This document shows positions 47,276-60,260 of a stretch of 64,000 bases of DNA, in pieces. This stretch comes from Punica granatum. Its lineage: Eukaryota > Streptophyta > Magnoliopsida > Myrtales > Lythraceae. Each line of letters starts with the position of its first letter. Position 1 is the stretch's first letter. The notes under the pieces were generated by a model, which had not been told where the DNA came from, did no database searches, and saw nothing but the letters and a program-made list of their open reading frames with translations. The DNA lies in contig NC_045129.1 in NCBI RefSeq assembly GCF_007655135.1, positions 10,726,001 through 10,790,000 on the forward strand, read 5' to 3'. The position numbers and the translations under genes were made by a program.

Positions 47276-49299
47276 TACACGTATGTACATATACAAGGAT
47301 TAAATGCACTTGTCTCCCGACGTGAAATTAGGTTTGCCCCGACCTATGAAATTTGGCAAACTGCTTCCTCACCGAATCTGAAATTAAGCGATGTGACTCT
47401 CGGACCAAATTTTGGTTAGAATTCCAGCCAAAACAAGGCACTTGCTGGTCGCACGTCAATTTGAAGAGAGCAGAATTGTCACATGAATAATTAATCAAAA
47501 ATCAAATTTTTGCAAAATTAGACACCTATGATTGTTCGTCATCCCCTACTGTCTGTAGCTCTGCCCCGACCACTAGCACCACTATGAAGACTCCATGACT
47601 GCCCGCCGACTGTCCTCTTCAGGTGAATCCAGTGACCATCCGCCTTCTTTGCTTGTCTTTCTATTCGCTATGCTTTTTTCCTAAGCAGTTATACATAATA
47701 CAAGATTTCTATTTCTTTATAAGCATATTGGTCGCTCTATATGTCTAGAGTATGTATTTGTTTATGGCAATCATAATTTTACTTATGTAACTGTATTTTT
47801 TTATATACTAGTGTACTAGCACGTTTCATTTGTGCAATACACTTTTTGTTTTTCAATGCTGATACTATATGGTACGCTCATTCCAACCTAAACAAATCTA
47901 GTTCATCCAAAGAGAGACCAACTACCCAGAATTTATTTAACTACCAAAACATTTAAAACCCAAGTTGTCACCTTAATTACATAGACGGGTAGACTCAATA
48001 GAATCGTACCTCAACCTAAATCAATCCACCCCCACCGAAATTAACAGACTCCACCAGACTAATTATTCTCCTAAATTAGAAGCTACTCGGCATTTATAAA
48101 TTTCCTGCATTATTATGTCGATACATCTATTAAAAAGCTTTTTTATGTACAATTTTGAAAAAAAAGTGCTTATTTCTCAGACTTCAGAATATTTTTTCGA
48201 TAAACTTTCTTTTTGAAAAATATGCAAAACCCATAGAAAATGGTCATTTTGAAGTTTTCAAAGAAGCTCCAAAGCATAAACATTAAAGATTTTATGGAAC
48301 TAGTTCGAGCTGAATTAGTACGGCGGAGCGACTTGGAGTGCCTCACTGGTCACCGAGCTCGCACATGTCCAATTATCGCTCTGGCGGTCCCTAAATTTAA
48401 AATTTCTACCCTAATTCTTCTGTTTTTGCATATTTGGTCCAAACTCATTCGCTTCTTTTAATAGGGGATTATTTTCAATAATTAGGGACGTTTTTGGCAA
48501 TTTCTTGTGCCGAGACCAATGTCAAAAGCTGAAAATCCACAAACAATTAAAAGAGGGCGTAGCATGGTTGCGCATGCTCTCGCTTGGTAATAAAGAGATT
48601 TTAGATTCGATACTCAGTGGAATTTGTGTCCCTAACTATTTAGAATTCTATTTCATTGTATTAGACTCACGGGCATCCTTTATTAAAAAAAAAGAAAAGA
48701 AAAGAAAAACCACCCACATAATCTCGGTCCACTCTATTGTTAGTCGGCCAGGTTGATAAAAATGGCTTAACTAATTGAATTGATTATATTAGCAAGAAGT
48801 TGAGTTGATTTCTGTGGATTTGGGTACTGTTGTTCACTTGGCGGATCTGCCTAATTGGACTTGAGGGCAAGTGGTATATGTGGGGAACAAACTGGATTTG
48901 ATTAAATACAATAGTCTAGTTGAGTCTATATATAACTATATATTTTTAGGCATTATTTTCTTAATTTATTTTTTTAAAAAAGAATTTTCTAATTTTCTAA
49001 TTTTTTTTATATTTTTAAAACAATGTAATTTATGGGACCGTTTGTTATTTTCTCAAATTTTTCAGTATTTTTTGAAAACGGATTTGAATTTATTTAAAAT
49101 TTAAAATATAGTAGATATAAATTCGCCGGACCCTTCATTATTATTTTTTATTGTTTCAACTTTCTTCAAAAAATATTTTTAGTATTTTTAAATTAGTATA
49201 ATTTGTGAGACTGGTTGTTATTTTTTTTCGATTTTTCCAACACTTTCTAGTAAACAAATTTTCGATATTTTTAAAATTTCAAATAAAATATATTTACCT

Positions 49300-49605
49300 A
49301 TATTTTTAGTGTTCCGATTTTGATAGTTTTTGTGAATCGCTCAATCTCAAAACGAGATGAAACTTTTACCCCATGTTCTTGATATTATTATAAAGCTCTA
49401 CACATATTTTCAGATTTTTCTAGGAGGTGAATTTTCAGATAAAAAGTATTTACCTCTTTTTTTGGTATTCTGATTTTGATAGTTTTTGTGAACTGTCCGA
49501 TCTCAAAAATAGGTTAAAATTTTAACCCATATTCCTGATATTATTATAAAGCTCCACACTAATTTTCAGGTTTTTCTGGGAGGTGAATCTTCAAATAAAA
49601 AAAGA
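49300..49605 (+). repeat. Two satellite monomers (~156 bp)
   Basis: ATTATAAAGCTC occurs at 49387 and 49543. The same monomer forms the eight-unit array at 60905-62155. Confidence 0.8.
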
Positions 49606-49610
49606 AAAAT

Positions 49611-49867
49611 TGCCCAATATAGCACAATTTTTACCTTATTTTTACTTGCTAACGCGTTTTTAAAAGTTGTCACGGTCTAGCACAAATCACCATTTTATTC
49701 CAGGATTTAGTATACCGTTAAAATTTGTCTAAAACTCTGTTTATTTTAGATGGAGTTTAACAATGGGCTAGATCCGGGAATAAAATGGTGATTCGTGCTA
49801 GACCGTGACAACTTTTAAAAACGCGCTAGCAAGTGAAAATAAGGTAAAAAACTGCGCTATATTGGGC
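49611..49867. mobile_element. Foldback MITE, copy 1
   Basis: Nearly palindromic: the left arm runs TGCCCAATATAGCAC...TTTTACCTTATTTTTACTTG...GTTGTCACGGTCTAGCAC, and the right arm is its reverse complement ending GCTATATTGGGC. Related copies lie at 60640-60897 and 62165-62346 (the latter with an internal deletion). No target duplication could be defined. Confidence 0.75.
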
Positions 49868-50122
49868 TTTTTTCCATAATGTTAATTGGTCTATATTCTA
49901 ATTCGCAGAGTACCCTTTGAAAAATAAAAAGTTAAGTTGCAAACCATTATATGAGAAGACAGTTATGGATAAGTAGGTCATTCATATATTTGTTAATCAC
50001 CCTTACTTTCACTTCCCTGATGATCTCTGTCGCTATATCTTCTCTCTTTATCTCTCTCATTCTCTACCGAGGCCGCATAGTTCTTCTCTATTTTTTTTTA
50101 TCCTTTTCATTAATTGCACTGT

Positions 50123-53100
50123 TGTCAACACCCAATTTCGGTCCACTAGCTCCAGAGGGGAAAAATAGTTATTTTTATCATCCATCGGAGGGAAGTATTT
50201 TCAGCTAATCGCTCAAGTACGCACGACTTCTAAAATGGGGAATTTTCATAATTTAACACCAATTTTATGATTTTTCAAGAAAATAATGCTATTTAGGACT
50301 TCATTGGATTTCGCGCACGTTAGCGTCAATTTTCATAATCCAGACTAAGTTACGGCCGAAAAATATTTTATTGTATAACATTGATCCATAAATTTTTCTG
50401 AACACAATGCCGGTCCCAGATCATTTTTTCGATATCCAATTGCAAAGACGAGAATTTTAATCTCTACATTCGTTAAATTTGAATTTTTAATCCCATTAAA
50501 AATTAAAAAGAAAAAAAGAAAAAAAAAGAAGGAAGGATGAAGGGGTCAGAGTCGGTTAGAGCTGATCTGACAGATTACTGCCCCCTTAAAAAAAAAAAGG
50601 GGCAACGGTCAAACTGATCGTTGCCCCTCTTCCTCCCCTCACTTTCTTGTCTTTTTCCCCTTCCTTCTTCTCCTCTTCTTTTCTCTCCTTCTCCTTTTTT
50701 TCTTCCTTCTTCCAAAACCTCCTCAACTCCAAAAAAACCCTAGAGATCCTCCTTAAAAGAAAACCCTAATGGGCTCCCACCGAAAAGAAGGAAACCCTAA
50801 TGACATTTTTCCGAAAAAAGCGAAACCCTAGCCGCAACTCCCTGAGAAAAAAAAAACCTAGCTCCTCACCTCACTCTCTCTCTCTGATTTTTTCGAAACC
50901 CTAGCCGCAACATCGCGGGCTCGAAAAAAAACGAAAAAAGAACCCTTAGCTCCGAGAACAAACGGACTCCCTCAACTCCCCAGTCTCTTTGGTTCCCTCA
51001 GCTCGAACCGTCTCTCTCACACCTTCAGCTGGAACCCTCTCTCTCACTGCCACAACTCGACTCCCCGAGCTCACAGACCCCCAGCTCATATTAACCCCGA
51101 CGAAAAAAAAATCCTTAGCTTCCCAAGCACGACCTCCCTCAACTCGGAAGTTTTCTTGTCCCCAGCTCACCCGGGCACAGTTTCCGCCGACTCAGGAGCT
51201 CGACATCCCACAATCTCGAGAATGCCTCTAGCCATGCTTGGAGACGTCCCAAGGGGTGGACGCAGCCCGGTTTTGCCACCAAAAACGTCCCAGCTCTCCT
51301 ATTCTTCTTCAGTTTTCCATTTTCATTCTCACGGGTTCTTGTGTACATTTCGGGTCGACGCAGATTCTTGAAGCCCACGAGCCCCCTATCGCGACGTCCC
51401 AGAGCCTCCGGAGAGCCTGAAGCCCCTCTCACTGACATGGAGAAGCGATTCGAGCAGCCGAACCAGCCTTCCTCCCTCCTAGGTGTCATTTGCATCAATA
51501 GGGTCTGTTAGACCCGATCGAACCACCCGACCGATTCGTCCGACCCGAATTTCCTTTTTCTCTCGAAACTAGGTAAATATCCAAGGTGGTGATGACTGGA
51601 TTCTCGAAAAATGAGTGCCCCCCCACGCGCTGCACCCCATGAGTCGCACGTTGAATAAGGGGATTTCCCATGGGTCCACTCTACATTTCTTACCACATAC
51701 TTCACCACACAATCGACTAATGCATCATCTTCTTTGCCATCTTTCACAGGGACACGCCGATCATAGGCGAAGAATGATACACGGGTTCACATCTCCCTGA
51801 GAACACTTATTGGGCCTTTCTCCCTATACTTCGACAGGGAAGGGTTTGACGAGAAGGTACCCCTACGAAGCCGAAGATGGAGACGATCGAGAAAAACAAT
51901 TCAATATTGACGCAAGCGTCTCCATCGAGATCGAACGACACCTCGGGGCAAATCGGGCCTTCACCACGGCAAAGGCCCACCACCGACAACATGCGACGAC
52001 AAGCCCCGAGGTAGGACATTTTCGGCTTCGAGAGCTCCTATCTTCCAAAGGGTACCCTCCACGGGAGCGACAAGACACGGTCGAGAATGACTATCCTACA
52101 AGACACCTGCCACAGGCCATTTCAACAGATGAAGATCGGGGCACCCCCGCCCAACATTCAATCCAGGGCTACCTTGGTCACCCCTTCCCAGGGGCATAAC
52201 TTTGTACTTTTCTTTTACTTAGACAATAGGGGAAAAACATATGTAAAGTTTGTAAGAAAGAAGAGACGCTCGATACGACTTCCGAATGCACAAGACATGT
52301 TCCAAGACTCGGACCTCACTGACGAGACTGGGCAAGGACACATCCAGTCTCCACGAGGCGACGCGATTCAAAGCACCTGCAGCAACGAAAAAGTTAGGAA
52401 AAGCAAATCCAAGGGGCACAAACAGACTAATGTGGCAGAAGACCTGGTAAGTCGGTACCTAGAGAAAAATAGGTTCTGAGACCCGTGATTTTTCGATATT
52501 TAAGGCAAATTCCATCGTTTAGGGCTTCAAACAGGCAATTTTTTGTTAATTAGGGTGTTTTTGCAATTTTAGAAAAGTTTAGTTCTTTTTATGCAATTTA
52601 GGTTTTCTTAAATCCTATTTAAGAAACGTGTAAGCCCTAGGGTTGAATCAGTTGTCTTTTTTCATCAGTGAATAAAATTCAGAGCTTTCGTGCTTTGTTC
52701 AATCTCGGATCGATTCGAGTTTGATGCCTATTTCTTGATATTCGTAGAATCAACAGGTATAGAAGGTCGTAGTTTCGGTATTCGTGCGCGAATAAACGGG
52801 TATGTGAAGGTTACTCGCGTGTACACTGCATCACCGACCCCGGTTTCAAAAAGAAAAAAAGAAAAAAAGCCAAATAAATCAAGAAACCCGACGCAAAAGG
52901 GCAACAATTGCGACTCCTCGATGGAGATACAATGCAAAATAGAGCAAACTCGGGAGTCGAATTCTCCGCTTGATTGAAAACCCTATAGGGTTGCCTAGGC
53001 AAAATTTAGGACAAAAGAGAGGCACGATCGAAAATCCGAAGGTGGACAGTCGTGTCAAAAGGAGAGTTCATCCCCTATAGGCTGAGAGGTACGGCCGAAC

Positions 53101-54463
53101 CGTGAGGCGGACGACCATAGCAAAATGAGAGCAAAATGAGAGAGAAAAAAACTGAATTGTCGCCCTAAAGCCCTTGCTCACCACGTGGACTAAGGATCCC
53201 TAGGGAAAGTGACCAGGTTGTCTCCTCCAATACGATCTCCGATAAACTCTCCAACCCAACTCAATTGTCCAAGGCGAATTCCTCCTCAAGTACAGTGGGC
53301 AACCGAGCACGCCGTTTGAGCAGTTTGGCGCAGCCCACATAACAGAAGGACGAAAAAGGGGGATATATCTCGCTGTAGGCATGAACTCATGTATCATTTT
53401 AGCTTGGGGCAGCGTGTTCCCTAAGCTTTCTCTTTTCTCTCTATCAATCGCATAACTCCAAACGGGTCACAGCCACCCTATAATCGGCTACTACAGAGTC
53501 AAAATCCCAGACATTCCTTTCCGGGAGTTTAGTCATAACACTCTGAAAATGACTAGACCAAGGTCTGACCAAATTTGAATAGAAATCTCAATGCGGGTTA
53601 CAAACGTAGCCGACCTACGGCACCCTGACGAGAAGGGTCATAGGCTGATGGGCGCGTCGAACAACCAATAAAGCCGCTGGGGCATCATTGAGAACATCTC
53701 GATATGCCCATGCATGGCCGATAGGAGCCCCGGGGGGCCTCGCATCGAGGTTTTCGTAAACAGGATCCCATTCACATTGCCAATACAAAAACTCTCCACG
53801 GGTCGCTCGGGCGACCTGAAACTGAAGAGCATAAGTCGCAAAATTCCCTTTCGCTTGTGCTTACACATTGCTTGTAACTCACCCGTGACTTACTGATGAT
53901 AACAGGATCACAGGTATTACAAGCCGCAAGAGCTACAGCGAACTCTGATTTTTAATCCTCAGGATACGTAAGCGCTCCACCCTAGAGCTCGAGTCCCTCA
54001 TCATACGACCGAGGCATCCCCAGCGAACTACAATCGCCTCTGCGGCTGAGCTGGCATCCGACAGAGCAACAACGTGAGGATTTATTATGTACATTTATTC
54101 ATGTAAGAATCCCGGTCGGATAGTGAATGGTCGGAGAGTTTCTTCGAATTTACGGTGTCAAAACGGGCGAGTCAAGTTAGAGTACCCAAAAAGCATGTGA
54201 GATATAGGCCCACACGTAATAGAATCCCTGAATTTGGAATTTCCGGTTCTGTACAGACCATTGCTTTAGCATACTAGGTGTATCTCATACCCCTAAACTC
54301 GGGCAACTCACCGGCCCTCGACCTTCGAGTCGTAAACTGGTAGTGGCGACTCATTCTCACGTGCGTCCGTCACGAGCCTCTCGAGAAGGTGAATACTCCA
54401 AAGCCGCGTTGCATTAGGTGCGCGCACACATGCCTCGACGAGATTAAAATTCGGGTGCGCAAA
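50123..54463 (+). mobile_element. Long TG...CA LTR-type element, plus orientation
   Basis: Begins TGTCAACACCCAATTTCGG and ends near GGGTGCGCAAA. The flanks ACTGT (50118-50122) and ATTGT (54464-54468) look like a decayed 5-bp duplication, and the flanking sequence is uninterrupted in the paralogous block at about 60150-60190. Same family as 20589-24404 in opposite orientation: the 54120-54460 block matches 20589-20900. A TATTTAAG box at about 52617, CCCTAGGGTTGAA and AATAAAATTCAGA suggest the R/U5 region of a very long LTR, so a solo LTR of a Tat/Ogre-like element is a reasonable reading. Open frames inside (51810-52199, 52087-52479) match no domain I recognise. Confidence 0.7.
50599..50627 (+). 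other. Strong hairpin in the long LTR element
   Basis: GGGGCAACG pairs with CGTTGCCCC; with one G-T pair the stem is 12 bp around a 5-base loop (AAACT). It follows an A-run. Possible RNA structure in the LTR transcript or leader; function unknown. Confidence 0.55.
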
Positions 54464-54619
54464 ATTGTTATTCAATAATTTAAATTAAAATTCATTTTTA
54501 ATCTATATTATAAAATTTTCACTAGACATGTATATGCATTTGGACTATATTAATAAAAAAAAATTGAGATGATAGCTATGGTACTCAGTCTTGTATAAAC
54601 CCATGGTTTTCTTGTTAAT

Positions 54620-54745
54620 CCTTAATTCTCAACACCTACCCTTATGTGGTGACTTGTGACTTTTACACTTTTCCTACACGTGTCACGTGATCTTAAACAC
54701 CCGCCTTTAAGAGTTGGGCCTATTTCTGTGCTTAAGATAACCACG
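54620..54745 (-). mobile_element. TRIM remnant, antisense
   Basis: On the minus strand it reads TTAAAGGCGGGTGTTTAAGATCACG...CACGTGTAGG...AGGTGTTGAGAATTAAG, matching the internal region and LTR start of the TRIM family. Truncated on both sides. Confidence 0.55.
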
Positions 54746-54954
54746 AGGTAGCTTTTCTTTTTTCGTACTTTAAGTAAGAGAATTACGCAAGAATTTCAAG
54801 ATCGATTGAATTTCAATAAGTCCTAGCCCAAATGACCATATATTAGGTATGTCAATGAGTTCTCGTGAACGTGGAAAGGGAAGATGAGATATCTTCATTG
54901 ATGAATATTAAATTAGGATTATTTAAGTTTTAATCAAGCAATTATATTTCAGTT

Positions 54955-55309
54955 AGATAGTGGTCACCTTAACCTAGACCGGTAGACTCCATAGAGTCAT
55001 ACCTCAACCTAGATCAATCTACCCCTGCCAAAATTAACGAACTCCTCCAAACTACTCTATCTGTTATCTATTAATAATATATAAAAGCTGAGCAGTGATG
55101 TTCTAAGAGCTCTATTAGCAAACCCTTAGTTCACAGCGGATTGTCCTTTCGGCTCCTTGGAGAATTTAACTATAAATAAGAGATTCATGATATTTATCCA
55201 TTTTTTACATTAATACTTCGTAGGTACCTTATTCTTAATCTAAGTGCATAGAATAACAACAAGATATTTTCTACGATCAATGTATGTTGGATATCGAGAA
55301 GTTTTCTCG

Positions 55310-55342
<33 letters not shown>

Positions 55343-55870
55343 TCAAAGTTTCAACATTCTATAAATTGAAGGATTGAAAATTCATTTTACACATCATCTT
55401 TCGGTTCAATAGAGTTTTTCTAACGCCCTAGTCTTTACACAATATCTTTCACTCTTCGCATATATACAAAAATAGATAGTACATGGTCATTATCTTTTAG
55501 TATTATGTTATTCGCATTTTCATAAGAGTATAATAAATATTTGCTTATTAACATGATTATCTCTTCTTTGATTCTCGCTCACAATTTGTAATGTTTGTAA
55601 TGTCTATTTGGTAAAATATATAACCTTTGTTATCTTTTCTCTATCAAAATTAATAATATTTTTATATGTTTCTTCCCTAACTCTCTTTCATAAAAATTAA
55701 CTTATATCAATATTCCGTGCAACAGACGGGTATAACTCTAATAGTTCTCCTAAATTGGAAGCTACTCGGCATTACTCCACCCATTAATTACACTAGGTTG
55801 TGCCGCTACGCGTGGTGTTTATACATCTTCTGCATTATTATATCATCAATACATCTATTAAAATAGCATA
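54955..55870 (+). repeat. Diverged fragment D of the complex repeat block, interrupted
   Basis: 54955-55055 matches the CACCTTAA...GGTAGACTC...TCATACCTCAACCTAGATCAATC part of copies A-C. The match resumes at 55742 with TTCTCCTAAATTGGAAGCTACTCGGCATT. The interruption is the Helitron-like segment 55056-55741. Confidence 0.65.
55056..55741 (+). mobile_element. Helitron-like insertion (non-autonomous)
   Basis: Starts TCTATCTGTTATC with an AATATATAAAAGC block typical of plant Helitron 5' ends, and ends with a hairpin-like CCGTGCAACAGACGGG followed by CTAA and a T. The interrupted repeat resumes directly, without target duplication, as expected for Helitrons. Contains an (ATT)n microsatellite at about 55312-55340. 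No helicase coding. Confidence 0.55.
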
Positions 55871-56243
55871 ATATGAATTTAAAATTATTTTGATGTATGT
55901 AGAGTTATTTGTGAAAACTAAAGTGCTAATTTAACTAAGAATTATAAGTTCATAAATTATAAAGTAAAAGATGAGGAATTGGCGAGATCTCAATTTATTA
56001 TGAATTGATAAATTATAATGCTACATGCTAATACACTTCCTGGCCAAGGTTTGCAAACCAAAGCCATTGCCTTATTTTAGGTGGGAGTGCCTTCAGGATG
56101 AGAGTCACTTCGCGTGGCTTCCCCGACCAGCCTGCCCACGTGAGAGCGCATGTGCCTCCTACGCTTGTCAACAACGCAGGTGCTGAATTATGGCATTGGA
56201 GTCTACCACTCGTCGACTGTCAATTCCTCGACTTTGAAGAATC

Positions 56244-56325
56244 TATATCTTTATCTATTTATATCTATATTTATATTTCGATAAAAAATATCTATATCTA
56301 TATTTATATCTATATCCATATATAA
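56244..56325. repeat. (TATATC)n-type microsatellite
   Basis: Imperfect TATATC/TATTTA units interrupted once by TTCGATAAAAAA. Confidence 0.75.
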
Positions 56326-56879
56326 ATTAATTTAAATTCGATACATAAGCATTTTGTGTTGTTCCTCAGCTCCTTATCAATTGACCTTTAATCATCATTC
56401 ATGTTTTTGTCACATAAAGTTTTCATTATTTATAATTTTTTTTTATATTCGTGCACTCCCTTTGTTTTAAAGGAGCATTCCTAGGAAAGGTTTATGCTGC
56501 AATTGTTTGCATCGGACATTCTAAATATAATATATAAAAAGCAAAAGAGCGGAATCGTTAGAACTCCATTTGAGAACTTTCAACTCCTGGTAAGATATCG
56601 TCGATTGCTAGAATCACTCGAATTGATAATCCTCAGCTCGGCATGAGTTGAGCTTTATTTATTAGTTAAATGAACTTCTACAATATTTTATTAGTGTTAC
56701 ATTCAACGAATGTTAAAACTTCGTCAATATTTTTTGCATGTAATAATATGTAATAAAATATTTTTGAAAAATTTTAAGTTTTTTCGATAATCAGAACGAA
56801 CTCCTCGAAATACGTGATATGCTTTAAACTTAACGTGCTAAGTTCCCTATAAATACCCCCACAAAATTTATTTTATCCA

Positions 56880-59800
56880 TCGTCTTTCTATTCGCTATGC
56901 TTTTTTCCTAAGCACTTCTACATAATACAAGATTTCTATTTCTTTATAAGCTTATTGTTCACTCTATATGTCTAGAGGTACTGTATTTTTCATTTGTGCA
57001 ATACACTTTTTGTTTTTCAATGCTGATACTATATGGTGCGTTCATTCCAACCTAAACAAATCTAGTTCATCCAAAGAGAGACCAACTACTCATAATTTAT
57101 TTAACTACCAAAACATTTAAAACCCAAGTTGTCGCCTTAATTACATAGACGGGTAGACTCAATAGAATCGTACCTCAACCTAGATCAATCCACCCCCACC
57201 GAAATTAACAGACTCCACCAGACTAATTATTCTCCTAAATTAGAAGCTACTCGGCATTTATAATTTCCTGCATTATTATGTCGATATATCTATTAAAAAG
57301 CTTTTTTATGCACAATTTTGAAAAACAAATGCTTATTTCTCCGACTTCAGAATATTTTTTCGATAAACTTTCTTTTTGAAAAATGTGCAAAACCCATAGA
57401 AAATGGTCATTTTGAAGTTTTCAGAGTAGCTCCAAAGCATAAACATTAAAGATTTTACGGAACTAGTTCGAGCTGAATTAGTACGGCCGAGCAACTTGGA
57501 GTGCCTCACTAGTCACGGAGCTCGCACATGTCCAATTGGCGCTCTGGCGGTCCCTAAATTTCAGATTTCTGCCCTAATTCTTCTGTTTTTGCATATTTGG
57601 TCCAAACTCATTCGCTTCTTTTAATAGGGGATTATTTTCAATAATTAGGGACGTTTTTGGCAATTTCTTGTGCCGAGACCAATGTCAAAAGCTGAAAATC
57701 CACAAACAATTAAAAGAGGGCGTAGCATGGTTGCGCATGCTCTCGCTTGGTAATCAAGAGATTCTAGATTCGATACTCAGTGGGATTTGTGTCCCTAACT
57801 ATTTAGAATTCTATTTCATTGTATTATACCCACGGGCATCCTTTATTAAAAAAAAGAAAAGAAAAGAAAAACCACCCACATAATCTCGGTCCACTCTATT
57901 GTTAGTCGGCCAGGTTGATAAAAATGGCTTAACTAATTGAATTGATTATATTAGCAAGAAGTTGAGTTGATTTCTGTGGATTTGGGTACTGTTGTTCACT
58001 TGGCGGATCTGCGTAATTGGACTAGAGGGCAAGTGGTATATGTGGGGAACAAACTGGATTTGATTAAAGGGTAAATTGCACCGGTGGTCTAACATGTTTT
58101 ACAAATATTTCATGATGGTCCAAAATGTTTTTTTCGCTATATGATGGTACAAAATGTTTCAAAGTTGTTTCATGATGGTACAAACCGTCAACTCGAGCTT
58201 GACGCTGTCAAGCCGACGCTGACGTAGCTACTACGTGTCACCTCCTTGCTGACGTGGCCGAAAAATTTTAAATTTTAAAAACTTTTAAAAATAATTTTAA
58301 ACTTTTAAATTAAAATTAAAATTTAAAATTTAAAATAATTTTAAATTAGATTTTAAAGAATTTTAAGATTTAAAATTTTTATAAAATATTAAAAATAAAA
58401 AAAAAACTATTTAAAAAATTTTAAATAATTAAATTTTTTAAAATAATTTTCAAAATTTTAAAATAATTTTTTTATTATTTGTTTCTAAATTTTTACTATT
58501 TTTTTGTATTTTTTATATTTTTGAAAAAAAATTTAAAAATTTAAAAATTTTTTAAAAATAAATTTAAAAATTTAAAAATTTTTTAAAAATAAATTTAAAA
58601 ATTTTCAAAATTTTAAAATATTTTTTTTTATTTTTTCCAAAAATTTTACTCTTTTTTTTTGTATTTTTAAATTATTTTTTGTATTTTTTTGGACTTTTTA
58701 AAATTTTATTTTGTTTGAAATGACGTGGCGCACTATGATTGGTTCCACGTAACAAGAGTGACACATAGGACGAGCCACGTCAGCAAAATGTTAACGGCGT
58801 CATCTCGAGTTGACGGTTTGTACTATCATGAAACAACTTTGAAACATTTTGTACCATCATGTAGCAAAAAAAACTTTTTGGACCATCATGAAACATTTGT
58901 AAAACATTTTGGACCACCGGTGCAATTTACCCTTGATTAAATACAATAGTCTAGTTGAGTCTATATATAACTATATATTTTTAGGCATTATTTTCTTAAT
59001 TTATTTTTTTTAAAAGAATTTTCTAAGTTTTAATTTTTTTATATTTTTAAAACAATGTAATTTATGGGACCGTTTGTTATTTTCTCAAAATTTTCAGTTT
59101 TTTTTGAAAATGGATTTCAATTTATTTAAAATTTAAAATATAGTAGATATAAATTTGCGAGACCCTTCATTATTATTTTTTATTGTTTCAACTTTTTTCA
59201 AAAAATATTTTTAGTAATTTTAAATTAGTATAATTTGTGAGACTGGTTGTTATTTTTTTTCGATTTTTCCAACACTTTCTAGAAATTTTTTTTCGATATT
59301 TTTAAAATTTTAATATATATACGTATATATTTACATGACCGGTCATTATTTTATTCATAGTTTTAGTTTCTCTAAAAAAAATTCTATTTTTAATTTTTAA
59401 TTTTTTTAAAACAATATAATTTGTGGGATTGGTTGCTATTTTCTAGATTTCTCATCATTTTTTAGAAAACGAATTTTTCATTTTTTTATTTTTAAAAGTA
59501 TTGTAGATATAGATTTGTATGATCTACACAAAATATTATAGATACTGATATTTTAATATTCTATATAACACGCTATAGATATGATTTGTTATGTATTTTG
59601 CATTGTTCCATTAACCCCTAAAAATTGGGTAGGATCTTATCTATAAAAGTAGATTTTAGTTGTGTTTCTAAAAATCTATCATCATATTTACTTTTCAAAA
59701 AAATAAATCAGATCATTTGTTATCATAATTATAAAAATAAAAAAATATTTTGTCATGTCACGCATATATATAATATAGTTTTAATGATGGTGAAATAATA

Positions 59801-60260
59801 TTTACAAAATTACAAATCATGGATATAATATATAATAAATTTGACAAAAGAAATTGAACACATATGACCTCGTGCATCGCTTACTACTAGTACATACTAT
59901 TACAAATGGGAGAAGAAAATTGGTTTGCATTCTAATTGCCAAAGTACCTTTGAAAAATAAAAAGGTAAGATGTGAACCATTATAAGAGAAGATAATTACG
60001 AATAAGTAGGTTATTCATATATTTGTTAATCAACCTTAAACCCACTTCTCTTATTATCTCTATCGCTATTTCCTCGCTATTTCTCTCTCTCATTCTCTAC
60101 CGGGCCCGCATATTTCTTCTCTCTCTATTTTTTTTCCTTTTATATCATTTTCATTAATTATCCAGCTTGTTATTCAATAATTTAAATTAAAATCCATCGT
60201 TAACCTATAATGTAAAATTTTCACTAGATCTATAAGCATTCGGGCCGATCAATCAAAAAA
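56880..60260 (+). repeat. Complex repeat block, copy B
   Basis: Starts with TCTTTCTATTCGCTATGC (shared with 47656 in copy A), follows copy A closely from 57000 to 58068, is interrupted by a Mutator-type MITE at 58069-58932, and resumes to about 59885. A segment at 59920-60250 matches 49880-50122 plus 54464-54540 of copy A and shows the uninterrupted site of the long element. It lacks the satellite monomers. Confidence 0.8.
58069..58932. mobile_element. Mutator-type MITE, 864 bp, with 9-bp target duplication
   Basis: Terminal inverted repeats of about 140 bp begin GGGTAAATTGCACCGGTGG and end CCACCGGTGCAATTTACCC; they share ATGATGGT-CAAAATGTTT-type internal motifs. Perfect 9-bp duplications TTGATTAAA lie at 58060-58068 and 58933-58941. 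Copies A (about 48897) and C (about 63842) have the single uninterrupted TTGATTAAATAC. The interior is extremely AT-rich with AAATTTT runs and no transposase. Confidence 0.95.

Larger units (their letters stand above)
46960..50122 (+). repeat. Complex repeat block, copy A
   Basis: Contains, in order, a CCTGGACCAAA...CAAATGGATCTATATAAATT segment, a composite microsatellite, a segment from GTGCAATACACTTTTTG through CTCCACCAGACTAATTATTC, a short open frame, a SINE (about 48552-48700), AT-rich sequence, two satellite monomers (49300-49605), a foldback MITE (49611-49867) and a CTCTCTC tail. The same order recurs in copy B (56880-60260) and copy C (60400-63880). The long element at 50123 interrupts its right end; the continuation resumes at 54464. 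Open frames at 48240-48461 and 48505-48756 recur in the other copies but lack domains. Confidence 0.8.

Noticed and set aside
48552..48600. tRNA gene suggested by box A- and box B-like motifs
   Set aside because: No cloverleaf with a 7-bp acceptor stem can be drawn, and the motif recurs with an A-rich tail at several loci, which fits a tRNA-derived SINE.
48240..48756. Two open frames (73 and 83 codons) recurring at 57668-57883 and 63185-63701
   Set aside because: They recur only because the block is duplicated. One runs through a SINE and its A-rich tail, copy B does not keep the first one open, and no domain or codon-level conservation is evident.
51810..52479. Overlapping open frames of about 130 codons inside the long element
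   Set aside because: No Gag, protease, integrase or RT motifs were seen. The GC-rich composition favours long chance frames, and they overlap in different frames.
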